Positions 20,888 to 29,301 of a stretch of 35,746 nt of DNA are shown piece after piece. Under the pieces are notes generated by a model. That model did no database searches and was not told the origin of the DNA. It worked only from the letters and a program-made list of their open reading frames with translations. The stretch's first letter is position 1. Each line of letters opens with the position of its first letter. The stretch spans positions 1 to 35,746 of IMG/VR virus record IMGVR_UViG_3300047557_003109; one strand, written 5' to 3'. The position numbers and the translations under genes were made by a program. The DNA comes from a virus.

Positions 20888-21933
20888 CTGATTATAGAAA
20901 AACAGCACTTGTTCTTGGTGCTGGTGGTTTTATTGGAAGCCATATGGTGAAAAGATTGCGATCTGAAGGTTATTGGGTACGTGGTGTAGATCTAAAGCGT
21001 CCAGAATTTTCTTCTACTGAAGCACATGAGTTCATTCAGGGAGATTTGAGAGATGTGAGATTTGTTGAGAGATGTATTCGTTATGCTGGACCATATCATA
21101 ATTTTTATGCATCTATTGTAGATAAATTTTTGGAACCTTTTGATGAAATCTATCAGTTTGCTGCCGATATGGGTGGTGCGGGGTTTGTCTTTACTGGGGA
21201 AAATGATGCAGATATTATGCACAATTCCGTAACAATTAATTTGAACGTTCTTGAAGCACAGCGTGAGTTCAATGAACTTAAGGGGATAAACAAGACTAAA
21301 ATTTTCTACTCTGGTTCTGCTTGTATGTACCCTGAGCATAATCAGTTAGACCCAGATAACCCTGATTGTAGAGAAGAATCTGCATACCCAGCAAATCCAG
21401 ATTCAGAATATGGATGGGAAAAACTATTCTCCGAACGACTTTATTTTGCTTATCATCGCAATCATGGTATTCCAGTTAGAGTTGCTCGTTATCATAATAT
21501 TTTTGGACCCGAAGGAACTTGGGAAGGCGGTAGAGAAAAAGCACCAGCAGCAATATGCCGTAAAGTAGCTTATCTTCCACCAGAGGGAGGTGTTATTGAG
21601 GTCTGGGGAGATGGTAAACAAACACGTTCATTCCTTTATATTGATGAGTGTATTGAAGCGACTCGTAGGATGATGGAGTCTGATTTTATTGGACCTGTTA
21701 ATATTGGTTCTGAAGAGATGGTAACCATCAATCAACTTGTAGAAACTGCTGCCAAAGTTTCTGGTAAGACAGTATCTAAAAATTATATTGATGGACCTCT
21801 TGGCGTTCGAGGACGTAATTCGAATAATGATCTTATTCGTGAAAAACTTGGGTGGGATTATTCGCAGACTTTAGAGGACGGCATTTGTAAAACTTACAAT
21901 TGGATTGTGGGGCAAATCAATGCAAAAGCATAA
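20884..21933 (+). CDS. GDP-mannose 3,5-epimerase-like extended SDR
   Basis: 349 aa. NAD motif LGAGGFIGSHM, FAADMGGAGFVF, catalytic YGWEKLFSERL with SGSACMYPEHN, and RYHNIFGPEGTWEGGREKAP are the GDP-mannose 3,5-epimerase signature, as are VNIGSEEMVTINQL and GPLGVRGRNSNND. The enzyme turns GDP-D-mannose into GDP-L-galactose (and some L-gulose). It could feed the GT10/GT11 transferases of the cluster, which use GDP-L-fucose-like donors. Codon use looks more GC-rich than its neighbours, perhaps a separate acquisition. Four-base overlap with rfbH. Confidence 0.88.
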   Translation: MTDYRKTALVLGAGGFIGSHMVKRLRSEGYWVRGVDLKRPEFSSTEAHEFIQGDLRDVRFVERCIRYAGPYHNFYASIVDKFLEPFDEIYQFAADMGGAGFVFTGENDADIMHNSVTINLNVLEAQREFNELKGINKTKIFYSGSACMYPEHNQLDPDNPDCREESAYPANPDSEYGWEKLFSERLYFAYHRNHGIPVRVARYHNIFGPEGTWEGGREKAPAAICRKVAYLPPEGGVIEVWGDGKQTRSFLYIDECIEATRRMMESDFIGPVNIGSEEMVTINQLVETAAKVSGKTVSKNYIDGPLGVRGRNSNNDLIREKLGWDYSQTLEDGICKTYNWIVGQINAKA

Positions 21934-22723
21934 ATTTAATCTTGTTGGTGATACTTTCAATTATATTGGTGCCCCTAGATGTTCAGTGTCTGGAAAAATT
22001 TCTAAGTTTACTGAGTGGGTTGATCAGGGTGGAGATGGAACTTTTTATGTAGATTCTGCTATTGGATTGGCATTTCATGATCAAAGAGTTGGACCAAAGT
22101 ATGCGTGGATTTTAGAATCTGCTGCCATTCTGCCCCAAATCACTGATTGGGTCAAAATGAATTCTGATCTAGTCATTAATACTTTTGATATTATCTTTAC
22201 TCACAATCAAGAATTACTTAATATTGATCCTGATAAATTTAAGTGGGTTCCTGCACAAGGAACTTGGATTAAAGATCTTAAGATCTATGATAAAACCAAA
22301 ATGATATCCATGATATCCTCAAATAAAAATATGTGTCTTGGGCATCGCAAACGCCTAGAATGGGTTGAAAGATTCAAAGACCAGGTTGATTTTTTTGGTC
22401 GCGGATTTCCAACAGAAATTGCAACAAAGGAGGAGGGTTTATGTGATTATATGTTCTCAATATCAATTGAGAACGCATCTTATGAGACATATTTTACTGA
22501 AAAACTTTTAGATTGTTTTGCTACAGGAACTATTCCTGTTTATTATGGTGCTCCCAATATTGGGGACTATTTTAATAAGGATGGTATTATTGATTTGAGT
22601 GAAGAGTTTGATGTGTCTGATGAACTTTATTATAGTAAAATGGATGCAATCAAAGACAATTTAGAAAGAACTAAAAAAATGGAAGTATTAGAAGATTTTA
22701 TTTGGGAGACTTATTTTCAATGA
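21920..22723 (+). CDS. GT10-family (alpha-1,3/1,4-fucosyltransferase-like) glycosyltransferase
   Basis: 267 aa. The C-terminal block FSISIENASYETYFTEKLLDCF, then GTIPVYYGAPNIGDYF, is the GT10 donor-binding signature (FxxxxENS...TEKxxxxxxxGxxPVxxG). Upstream HRKRLEWVERFKDQVDFFGRGF also fits. Bacterial GT10 enzymes put L-fucose from GDP-fucose on O-antigen-like glycans. No signal or membrane anchor. The ATG at 21920 overlaps the epimerase end by 14 bases. The real donor may be GDP-L-galactose or fucose. Confidence 0.82.
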   Translation: MQKHKFNLVGDTFNYIGAPRCSVSGKISKFTEWVDQGGDGTFYVDSAIGLAFHDQRVGPKYAWILESAAILPQITDWVKMNSDLVINTFDIIFTHNQELLNIDPDKFKWVPAQGTWIKDLKIYDKTKMISMISSNKNMCLGHRKRLEWVERFKDQVDFFGRGFPTEIATKEEGLCDYMFSISIENASYETYFTEKLLDCFATGTIPVYYGAPNIGDYFNKDGIIDLSEEFDVSDELYYSKMDAIKDNLERTKKMEVLEDFIWETYFQ

Positions 22724-23262
22724 CAAAGGAATTTTATAATAGAGCAGCTGCAGAAGGAAAAAATCCTATGTATTACATTTATGAAGATCTTGGTATTAAG
22801 AAGAATTGTAAATATTTTGTTGAAACTGGAACTCACCTTGGTGGAAGTGTTAGTGTTGCACTTGAACTTGGGTTTGAAAAGATTTTTAGTTGTGAATTAA
22901 TGAAAGATAGATTTAATCATTGCATGGAAAAGTTTGAGAGTGATGAAAATGTCTATCTTTGGAATGGAACTTCTCTTGATTGCTTTCCTGAAATTGTAGA
23001 TAAACTTGATCAAAAATCTTTGTTCTGGTTAGATGCTCACGGTGAAGGGGGTGGTGTTCCTACTTTTGAAGAACTTGATATTATAGCAAATTCTCCTATT
23101 AAAGATCATAGTATTCTGATAGATGACATTCCCATATATTTTTCAGAAAATAGGGAAGAATTAAAGCAAAAAATTCTTTCAATTAACAGTAATTATAAAA
23201 TCATAGAATATCAAACAAATCATGGTTCAGACTTTGACGTTCTAGGAGCATACATTGAATGA
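22720..23262 (+). CDS. SAM-dependent methyltransferase-like protein
   Basis: 180 aa. The motif KYFVETGTHLGGSVSVALELGF is a glycine-rich SAM loop, IFSCELMKDRF gives the acidic ribose-binding strand end, and SLFWLDAHGEGGGVPTFEEL is the motif-IV region of small Rossmann methyltransferases near cephalosporin-hydroxylase/FkbM types. It may O-methylate a sugar in the glycan. ATG overlaps the preceding stop (ATGA). Substrate unknown. Confidence 0.65.
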   Translation: MTKEFYNRAAAEGKNPMYYIYEDLGIKKNCKYFVETGTHLGGSVSVALELGFEKIFSCELMKDRFNHCMEKFESDENVYLWNGTSLDCFPEIVDKLDQKSLFWLDAHGEGGGVPTFEELDIIANSPIKDHSILIDDIPIYFSENREELKQKILSINSNYKIIEYQTNHGSDFDVLGAYIE

Positions 23263-24014
23263 GTGATAAAGTTTGTGTTATTAAACAACCTGCAGGAATA
23301 GGTGATATTTTTTTCTGCCAAAAAATTGCTCAATCTGTTAGAGAAGAGACTCAATATAAGAAAGTTATCTGGCCTGTAGCATCTACATATTCCTATCTAA
23401 AGGATTATATGATTGCTGAGGGTGTTGAATTTGTTGATGAGGAGAAAAATTTTTCTTATAAAGAAGTCTATAATTTGAATAGTTTGTATATGGTACAGAC
23501 TGATGAATATTTGTTTGTTCCATTGCAAACTTCTGATTATGTACAAAAAACATGCAAATGTCATAATAATCATTTAGCGCATGGTCATATGAAATATGAT
23601 TTTTGTAATGTTGATTATTCTGATTGGAAGGATTATTTCAATTTCAAAAGGAATGATGAAAGAGAAACTTCTTTAATCAAAAGAGTTGGTGTTGACATTA
23701 CAAAACCATATAATTTGATTAATAATAATTGTGGAACTTATCCCAATTATGGGAAAAGAGAAGATCTTGTACCTAATAATGAACATCCTAATATCTACAT
23801 GGATTTTTATGAAGGTGTAAATTTATTTGATTGGATTAAAATTTTTGAAAATGCAAAAGAAATTCACACTGTAGAAACTTCAATTTATTATATTTTAGAA
23901 AAGTTGAATTTAGAAAACGTTTATATCTACGCTAAACCAACACCACAAAATAGAGCAAATGATTTTTCTTATATGAAAGACCATTGTAACAAAAATTGGA
24001 AATACATTAACTGA
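23259..24014 (+). CDS. GT9-like (heptosyltransferase-fold) glycosyltransferase, putative
   Basis: 251 aa. The N-terminal CVIKQPAGIGDIFFCQKIAQ resembles the glycine-rich first loop of GT-B enzymes of the heptosyltransferase (GT9) class (GIGDxxxxxP). The C-terminal LFDWIKIFENAKEIHTVETSIYYIL resembles the donor domain helix with its conserved small-residue motif. It is short for GT9 (usually about 330-350), so one half may be trimmed. The presence of an ADP-heptose pathway downstream supports the call. Four-base overlap with the gene before it. Confidence 0.55.
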   Translation: MSDKVCVIKQPAGIGDIFFCQKIAQSVREETQYKKVIWPVASTYSYLKDYMIAEGVEFVDEEKNFSYKEVYNLNSLYMVQTDEYLFVPLQTSDYVQKTCKCHNNHLAHGHMKYDFCNVDYSDWKDYFNFKRNDERETSLIKRVGVDITKPYNLINNNCGTYPNYGKREDLVPNNEHPNIYMDFYEGVNLFDWIKIFENAKEIHTVETSIYYILEKLNLENVYIYAKPTPQNRANDFSYMKDHCNKNWKYIN

Positions 24015-24019
24015 AAAAA

Positions 24020-25039
24020 ATGAAAGCAGCTGTTTTAGAGAAAATTAATTCACCACTTTCAATCAAAGATGTAGAACTTACTGAATTGAAAGTTGGTCAA
24101 GTTCTAGTAAAAGTTTTAATGAGTGGGTTATGCGGTGCTCAACTTCACGAAATTAAAGGTTATAAGGGAAATGAAAAATTTCTTCCACATTTAATGGGAC
24201 ATGAGGGATGTGGAATTATTCAAGAAGTTGGACCTGGAGTTACAACGGTTAAAGTTGGAGACAAGGTTGTAATGCATTGGCGCCCTGGTTCCGGTATTGA
24301 ATCACCATTTCCTTCATATATTCTCGATGGGAAGACTATGAGTAGTGGAAAAGTGACAACATTGAGTGAATATTCAATTGTATCTGAAAATCGACTTACC
24401 GTAGTTCCTCAAGACACACCACCAGAATTGTGCGCAATTCTTGGTTGTGCATTGACTACTGCAATGGGAATTATTGATAATGAAATTGATTTAAAGTTTG
24501 GAGAAAGTGTTGCTATTATTGGATGTGGAGGCGTAGGTCTTAACTTAATTCAAGCATCCGCTATGAAGAGTGCCTGTCCTATTATTGCTGTTGATAATAA
24601 CCCAAGCAAAAAAGAAATTTGTTTGGATCATGGTGCTTCTAAATTTGTTTTGTCATTGGATGAAATTAAAGATAAAGTTGATATTGTTATTGATACGACA
24701 GGTATTCCTGAAGTTATCAGTAAAGGAATATCAATTCTTTCTGGAACTGGTAGAATGGTTCTTGTTGGTCAACCTGCTCCTGGAAAGTTTGTAGAAGTAA
24801 TGAATGCTATTAATCTTTTTAATGGTATTGGGCAAAGTATCAAAGCTACTCAAGGTGGTAAAACAAACCCACAAGAAGATATCCCTAGATACGTAAAACT
24901 ATATAATCAGGGTATTCTTGATATCAGTAAGTTAATTACTCATAAGTTTAATTTAGATCAAGTAAATGAGGCATTTGACTTGCTTAAAACTGGAAATGCT
25001 GGTAGAATTATGATTAAAATTGCAGAGGAAACCGTATGA
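24020..25039 (+). CDS. Zinc-type alcohol dehydrogenase (MDR family)
   Basis: 339 aa. Catalytic zinc ligands are recognisable: Cys in SGLCGAQLHE, His-Glu in MGHEGCGI, and a later Cys in ILGCALTTAMG. The NAD(P) loop IIGCGGVGLNLIQ is intact. The usual structural-zinc cluster of four close cysteines is absent, replaced by a Gly/Ser/Pro stretch (GSGIESPFPSYILDGKTMSSGK). It overlaps the TPP-enzyme gene by 4 bases, so the two probably act on one pathway, for example reducing a ketone or aldehyde group of a modified sugar. Substrate unknown. Confidence 0.8.
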   Translation: MKAAVLEKINSPLSIKDVELTELKVGQVLVKVLMSGLCGAQLHEIKGYKGNEKFLPHLMGHEGCGIIQEVGPGVTTVKVGDKVVMHWRPGSGIESPFPSYILDGKTMSSGKVTTLSEYSIVSENRLTVVPQDTPPELCAILGCALTTAMGIIDNEIDLKFGESVAIIGCGGVGLNLIQASAMKSACPIIAVDNNPSKKEICLDHGASKFVLSLDEIKDKVDIVIDTTGIPEVISKGISILSGTGRMVLVGQPAPGKFVEVMNAINLFNGIGQSIKATQGGKTNPQEDIPRYVKLYNQGILDISKLITHKFNLDQVNEAFDLLKTGNAGRIMIKIAEETV

Positions 25040-26238
25040 GAAAAGAGTGGACTAAAGAAGAACTTATCGCCTTTGAAGATAGAATTGGAGATTTGTATCT
25101 TGATAATAAACTTCCCTTTCTATTTCATCTGTCTGGGGGTAATGAAACTCAACTAATTGAAATCTTTAAAGACATTAAAGATGGTGATTATGTAATTTCT
25201 AATCATCGTAGTCATTATCATGCTCTTCTTCACGGTATTCCTCCTGAAGTCGTTGAAGATCGTATTCTTAATGGTCGTAGTATGTTCATTTATGATCGTG
25301 AACGTAACTTTTTTTGCTCTGCTATTATTGGAGGTACGCCTGCAATCGCTGCTGGTATTGCTTGGGCATTGAAACGAAAAGGTTCTGATAAAAAAGTTTG
25401 GTGTTTCGTTGGCGATGGCACTGAAGATAATGGGCATTTATTTGAAGCAGTTCGTTATGTTGATGGTTGGGATCTTCCTTGTAAATTTGTGATTGAAAAT
25501 AATGATCGTTCTGTTGAAGCAAGTAATGCTGAACGATGGGGAAGTACTGGCGATTATCATTGGCAGTCACCCTCAGTAATTAAATATTATTATGACATTA
25601 CCTACCCTCATGCAAGAAAGCCGGGAATGATTGATCTTTCTAAGGCGGTGAAAAAAACTGATGATGAATATTTTCCTCCTCTCCCCGAATTCGTGTATCC
25701 AGAATATTCGGAACTTAATGATCGTGATATTTCTTATAAAGATGCAATGAATGAAGCAATGACCTCATTGGGAGATTTAGGTGCTATTTTTATCGGTTAT
25801 AATGTTGCTCGTGGCGATGCAATGGGAACTCTTAAGGGAGTGTCAAATGATCAAAAACTCGAAACCCCAGTTGCAGAAAATCTAATGTCTGGTCTTGCGA
25901 TTGGTATGTCTTTTGAGGGATTTCTTCCTGTACTTTATTTTGAACGTCACGACTTTATGCTGGTTGCAATGGATGCTATTGTAAATCATATTGATAAGAT
26001 TGAACGTATTTCTCATGGGGAATACAAAGTTCCAGTTATTATTCGTGCAGTAACAGCCGATGCTGGTCCTTTCTACTCAGGTATTACTCATTCACAAGAC
26101 TTTACTGAAATGCTACGTAATGCAGTGAGCTTCCCAGTTCATGACCCTGTAACTGGCGTTGATGTTTTGAAGGCATTTAAAGGTGCTGTAGATAGTCAAA
26201 AACCTTCTATAATCGTAGAAAGAAAATCTAGGTATTGA
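25036..26238 (+). CDS. Thiamine-diphosphate E1-type enzyme, alpha and beta parts fused, short
   Basis: 400 aa. Residues about 1-215 are a 2-oxoacid dehydrogenase E1-alpha-like part: ISNHRSHYHALLHGI, GGTPAIAAGIAWALKRKG, and the ThDP motif GDGTEDNGH...ENND (126-156). Residues about 230-400 are an E1-beta/transketolase pyrimidine-binding part: TPVAENLMSGLAIGMSFEG carries the catalytic Glu, then YFERHDFM. The C-terminal domain of E1-beta is missing, so it is shorter than a full alpha+beta pair. It could transfer a two-carbon unit from pyruvate (or another ketoacid or ketose) to an NDP-keto sugar, as E1-like pairs do in some branched-sugar pathways. Its codon use is closer to core phage genes than to the AT-rich neighbours. 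Confidence 0.78.
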   Translation: MRKEWTKEELIAFEDRIGDLYLDNKLPFLFHLSGGNETQLIEIFKDIKDGDYVISNHRSHYHALLHGIPPEVVEDRILNGRSMFIYDRERNFFCSAIIGGTPAIAAGIAWALKRKGSDKKVWCFVGDGTEDNGHLFEAVRYVDGWDLPCKFVIENNDRSVEASNAERWGSTGDYHWQSPSVIKYYYDITYPHARKPGMIDLSKAVKKTDDEYFPPLPEFVYPEYSELNDRDISYKDAMNEAMTSLGDLGAIFIGYNVARGDAMGTLKGVSNDQKLETPVAENLMSGLAIGMSFEGFLPVLYFERHDFMLVAMDAIVNHIDKIERISHGEYKVPVIIRAVTADAGPFYSGITHSQDFTEMLRNAVSFPVHDPVTGVDVLKAFKGAVDSQKPSIIVERKSRY

Positions 26239-26246
26239 GTTATTAT

Positions 26247-27095
26247 ATGAAAACTTATATTTGCACTGGTATTGGCGACATGATGTCGTTAGATACTGTA
26301 ATATCACCAGAAGAAAAGGAAAGTATTTCTGAAATTTATTGGGCTTGTAGATTTGGTAAGAATTTAATCCCACTTTTTGAAAATAACCCAGAATATCCCA
26401 ATCTCAAAATGCAGCATGTTATTGATGATGAGATTGGCAAAAAGGCAATGTCAACTCTTGACCCAGTTGCCATTCCTTTTTGGCATTTTAGACCAGATAT
26501 TCCCAGAAATCTTCAGGTTGGTTTAGAATTATTTGGTATTGAAAATGAAGAAATTCAAATAGTTGATGCTGCAGAAAGATTTCTTGATGTTGGTAGAATG
26601 GTTAGATCTGGAGAAAATATTAATGAATTTTATTATGGATCTTCTTTGATACGAAATTCTAAAAATCCAGATATTGGAAATTATATTCTGTTTCATTACC
26701 CAACATCAACTAGACCTAGAAATGATATATCTACTATAGATTCTTCTGATTGGAATTTTGTTGAAAAATTATCAATTGATACTGGGTTAAAAGTTATCGT
26801 AGTATCTGATTGTGAAATTAATGTTCCTTTGACAAATCATTCTTTGCTTATTAACCCAGACATTAATTTTATTGTGGACTTAGCATCTCACTGCGATTAT
26901 TATGTTGGATGCGATTCTTTTTGTGGAATTCTTTCTACGAACAGACTTCCAAAAGAAAGAATATATATGAAAACACATGATAAAAATATTAAGCAAAATG
27001 TAAGAGCTGAATCAGCTTATTATTGTTGTCATTTTCTTCCACATCCACCAAATGACATCGCTTATTTCTATAAACCTTATATTGGGGAACCGTGA
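26247..27095 (+). CDS. GT9-like glycosyltransferase, putative
   Basis: 282 aa. The opening YICTGIGDMMSLDTVI and the later donor-site-like stretch VDLASHCDYYVGCDSFCGIL followed by RLPKERIYM resemble heptosyltransferase-type GT-B enzymes (the C/GxDSG-like loop). The central HYPTSTRPRND region is a plausible linker. It directly precedes the ADP-heptose genes with 4-base overlap, which supports a heptosyl donor. ATG at 26247 chosen; an in-frame TTG at 26235 lies within the preceding stop region. Confidence 0.55.
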   Translation: MKTYICTGIGDMMSLDTVISPEEKESISEIYWACRFGKNLIPLFENNPEYPNLKMQHVIDDEIGKKAMSTLDPVAIPFWHFRPDIPRNLQVGLELFGIENEEIQIVDAAERFLDVGRMVRSGENINEFYYGSSLIRNSKNPDIGNYILFHYPTSTRPRNDISTIDSSDWNFVEKLSIDTGLKVIVVSDCEINVPLTNHSLLINPDINFIVDLASHCDYYVGCDSFCGILSTNRLPKERIYMKTHDKNIKQNVRAESAYYCCHFLPHPPNDIAYFYKPYIGEP

Positions 27096-27820
27096 AAAAA
27101 ATTTTAGTAATTGGTGAAAGTTGCAGAGACATTTTTGTATACTGCAACTCCAATAGGTTGTGCCCAGAAGCACCTGTTCCAGTTTTGAATGTTGTAGACC
27201 AGAGAGAAAACCCCGGAATGGCTGGCAATGTTCGTAGAAACATTGAAAGTATATATGGAAAAGCTGATATTCATACAAATAAAAATTGGTATGAGATAAC
27301 TAAAATTAGGTATGTTCACCAAGAAACTAATCATATGTTTTTTAGGGTTGATACTACTCAGGAAATAAAAAGAACAAATGTTAAAAAAATAGATTTGGAT
27401 TGTGAAGTTGTTGTTATTTCGGATTACAATAAAGGATTTCTAACAGAAGAAGATATCGAATATATTTGTTCTAATCATAATAATGTTTTCATAGATACTA
27501 AAAAAATTCTTGGTGATTGGGTAAAAAAGGCAAAGTTTATTAAAATTAATGACTACGAATATAACAATTCTAAACCGTTTTTGACCGATGAGTTAAATTC
27601 AAAAATAATTCATACTATGGGTGAATTGGGTTGTGAATATCAAGGTAAAAGATACCCAACAAAAAAAGTAGAGGTTAAGGATTTGTCTGGTGCTGGAGAT
27701 ACATTTATATCTGCATTTGTAGTTAAATTTTTAGAAACAGATGATATTGAGCAGAGTATTAATTATGCAAACCAGTGTGCATCAAAAGTTGTTTCCCAAA
27801 GAGGAGTGACTACTATATGA
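27092..27820 (+). CDS. Heptose-7-phosphate kinase, HldE N-terminal-domain type (PfkB)
   Basis: 242 aa. ILVIGESCRDIFVY, RLCPEAPVPVLNVV and ENPGMAGNVRRNIES mirror the HldE (RfaE1) kinase start (PEAPVPV and PGGAANV blocks). DLSGAGDTFISAF near residue 200 is the PfkB catalytic motif with the base Asp. It is about 70 residues shorter than the usual kinase domain. In the ADP-heptose pathway it adds phosphate at C1 of D-glycero-D-manno-heptose-7-P. GTG start overlapping the preceding stop. HldD follows immediately and the nucleotidyltransferase half of HldE is two genes down. Confidence 0.85.
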   Translation: MKKILVIGESCRDIFVYCNSNRLCPEAPVPVLNVVDQRENPGMAGNVRRNIESIYGKADIHTNKNWYEITKIRYVHQETNHMFFRVDTTQEIKRTNVKKIDLDCEVVVISDYNKGFLTEEDIEYICSNHNNVFIDTKKILGDWVKKAKFIKINDYEYNNSKPFLTDELNSKIIHTMGELGCEYQGKRYPTKKVEVKDLSGAGDTFISAFVVKFLETDDIEQSINYANQCASKVVSQRGVTTI

Positions 27821-28593
27821 TAGTATTGACAGGATCTAAAGGATTCATTGGTAGAAATTTTCTTAAGAATCTCGATAATGTTATTGAATTAGACCAACAT
27901 AATTGTTGGTCTTTCTTTCGTGATTTTAGAGATTGGAAAAAAGTTGATATGATAATTCATCAGGGAGCGATATCGTCTACAACTGAAACCAATATTAATA
28001 AAATTCATTCGTGGAATGTTGATTATAGTCTTCTCTTATTTGAACATGCTATTCAATATGGAATACCTGTCAAATATGCATCATCTGCATCAGTTTACGG
28101 AAATCAGCAAGGTATCTTTAACCCATTGAATTACTATGCAATTTCAAAGTTACAAGTTGATTATTGGGTGATTGACAATCTTGATAAATTTTCAAGTATT
28201 CAGGGATTTAGATATTTTAATGTTTATGGTGATGGTGAGGAAGATAAGGGTGATCAAGCAAGTCCCGTGAGTAAATTCACAAAACAAATTAAAGAAACTG
28301 GGAAATTAAAGTTATTTGAAGGATCTGATAATTTTTTACGTGACTTTATTTGTGTGAATGATGTTGTAAAAATTGTTTTATGTAATAATAAACCATCCGG
28401 TGTTTATGATCTGGGGACCAGTAAACCTGTAAGTTTTCAATATGTTGCTGAGTGTGTTTCTGAGAAATATAATGGTGAAATAGAATATGTACCATTTCCG
28501 GATCATCTAAAAGGTAAGTATCAAGATTATACTTGTGCTAAAAATGAATGGGATGACTATGAATTTATTAGTATTAGAGATTATTTGAAATGA
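27817..28593 (+). CDS. hldD: ADP-L-glycero-D-manno-heptose 6-epimerase (HldD-like)
   Basis: 258 aa, a little short of the usual 310. NAD loop LTGSKGFIGRNF, the HldD-specific HQGAISSTTETN, SSASVYGNQQG, catalytic Tyr-Lys in YYAISKLQVDYW, FRYFNVYGDGEEDKGDQAS and KLFEGSDNFLRDFICVNDVV are all HldD signatures. It converts ADP-D-glycero- to ADP-L-glycero-manno-heptose. ATG at 27817 overlaps the kinase stop; GAGGAG at 27801-27806 is the ribosome site. It lies between the two separated halves of HldE. Confidence 0.9.
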   Translation: MIVLTGSKGFIGRNFLKNLDNVIELDQHNCWSFFRDFRDWKKVDMIIHQGAISSTTETNINKIHSWNVDYSLLLFEHAIQYGIPVKYASSASVYGNQQGIFNPLNYYAISKLQVDYWVIDNLDKFSSIQGFRYFNVYGDGEEDKGDQASPVSKFTKQIKETGKLKLFEGSDNFLRDFICVNDVVKIVLCNNKPSGVYDLGTSKPVSFQYVAECVSEKYNGEIEYVPFPDHLKGKYQDYTCAKNEWDDYEFISIRDYLK

Positions 28594-28994
28594 CTACTGT
28601 TTGGGTAAACGGATGTTTTGATATTTTGCATCCAGGACATATAGAACTTTTTAAGGTTGCTAAATCTCTTGGTGATCGTTTAATTGTTGGTATTGATGAG
28701 GATAAAAAGGTAAAGCATGATAAAGGATCTGATAGACCAATCAATTCTTTGTTGTTTAGAAAAACTATGCTAGAATCTATCAGATACATTGACATAGTTC
28801 TCCCTTTTGGGAGTAGAAAAGAATTAGAGAATCTAATTGAGCTTTATTCGCCTGATATTCTTTTAGTTGGGAGTGATTGGAGAGATGGTGATGTTGTCGG
28901 AAGACAATATGCAAAAGAAGTTAGATTTTTTAATAGAATTGGTAATTATTCAACAACAAACATTATTTCTAAAATAAATGAAATACGTAATTGA
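28590..28994 (+). CDS. Heptose-1-phosphate adenylyltransferase, HldE C-terminal-domain type
   Basis: 134 aa. VNGCFDILHPGHIELF holds the HxGH nucleotide motif; KSLGDRLIVGIDEDKKV, KGSDRPIN, LLVGSDWRDGDVVGRQY and the terminal NYSTTNIISKI match the RfaE2 half of HldE along its whole length. It makes ADP-heptose from heptose-1-P and ATP. As a separate protein it pairs with the kinase at 27092. ATG overlaps the hldD stop. Confidence 0.88.
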   Translation: MTTVWVNGCFDILHPGHIELFKVAKSLGDRLIVGIDEDKKVKHDKGSDRPINSLLFRKTMLESIRYIDIVLPFGSRKELENLIELYSPDILLVGSDWRDGDVVGRQYAKEVRFFNRIGNYSTTNIISKINEIRN

Positions 28995-29301
28995 TATTGA
29001 TGGGACAATTTGTACCGCATCATCCGACGGAGATTATGAGTCCGCTTCTCCCATTGTGCATAGAATTCAAAAAATAAATAAACTGTACGATGAAGGTCAT
29101 TACATTGTATATCTAACTGCTAGAGGAATGGGTCGATATGATAATAATAGTGATCTAGCAAAAGCAAGGTTTTATGACATTACTGAACTTCAACTTAGGT
29201 TGTGGGGTTGTAAGTATCATAAATTAATGCTCGGTAAACCTTCTGGCGATTTTTATATTGACGATAAAGGCATTAATTCAAATGAATTCTTCAGAGATTA
29301 A
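28978..29301 (+). CDS. HAD-family phosphatase
   Basis: 107 aa. N-terminal YVIDIDGTICTA gives the DxDGT nucleophile motif, YLTARGMGRYD the Thr of motif II, and GKPSGDFYIDDKG the Lys and acidic pair of motifs III/IV. It is close to small capsule-cluster HAD phosphatases. In the heptose pathway a GmhB phosphatase must remove the C7 phosphate of heptose-1,7-bisphosphate; this gene, directly after the adenylyltransferase, is a good candidate although it is shorter than GmhB. Overlaps both neighbours. Confidence 0.8.
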   Translation: MKYVIDIDGTICTASSDGDYESASPIVHRIQKINKLYDEGHYIVYLTARGMGRYDNNSDLAKARFYDITELQLRLWGCKYHKLMLGKPSGDFYIDDKGINSNEFFRD

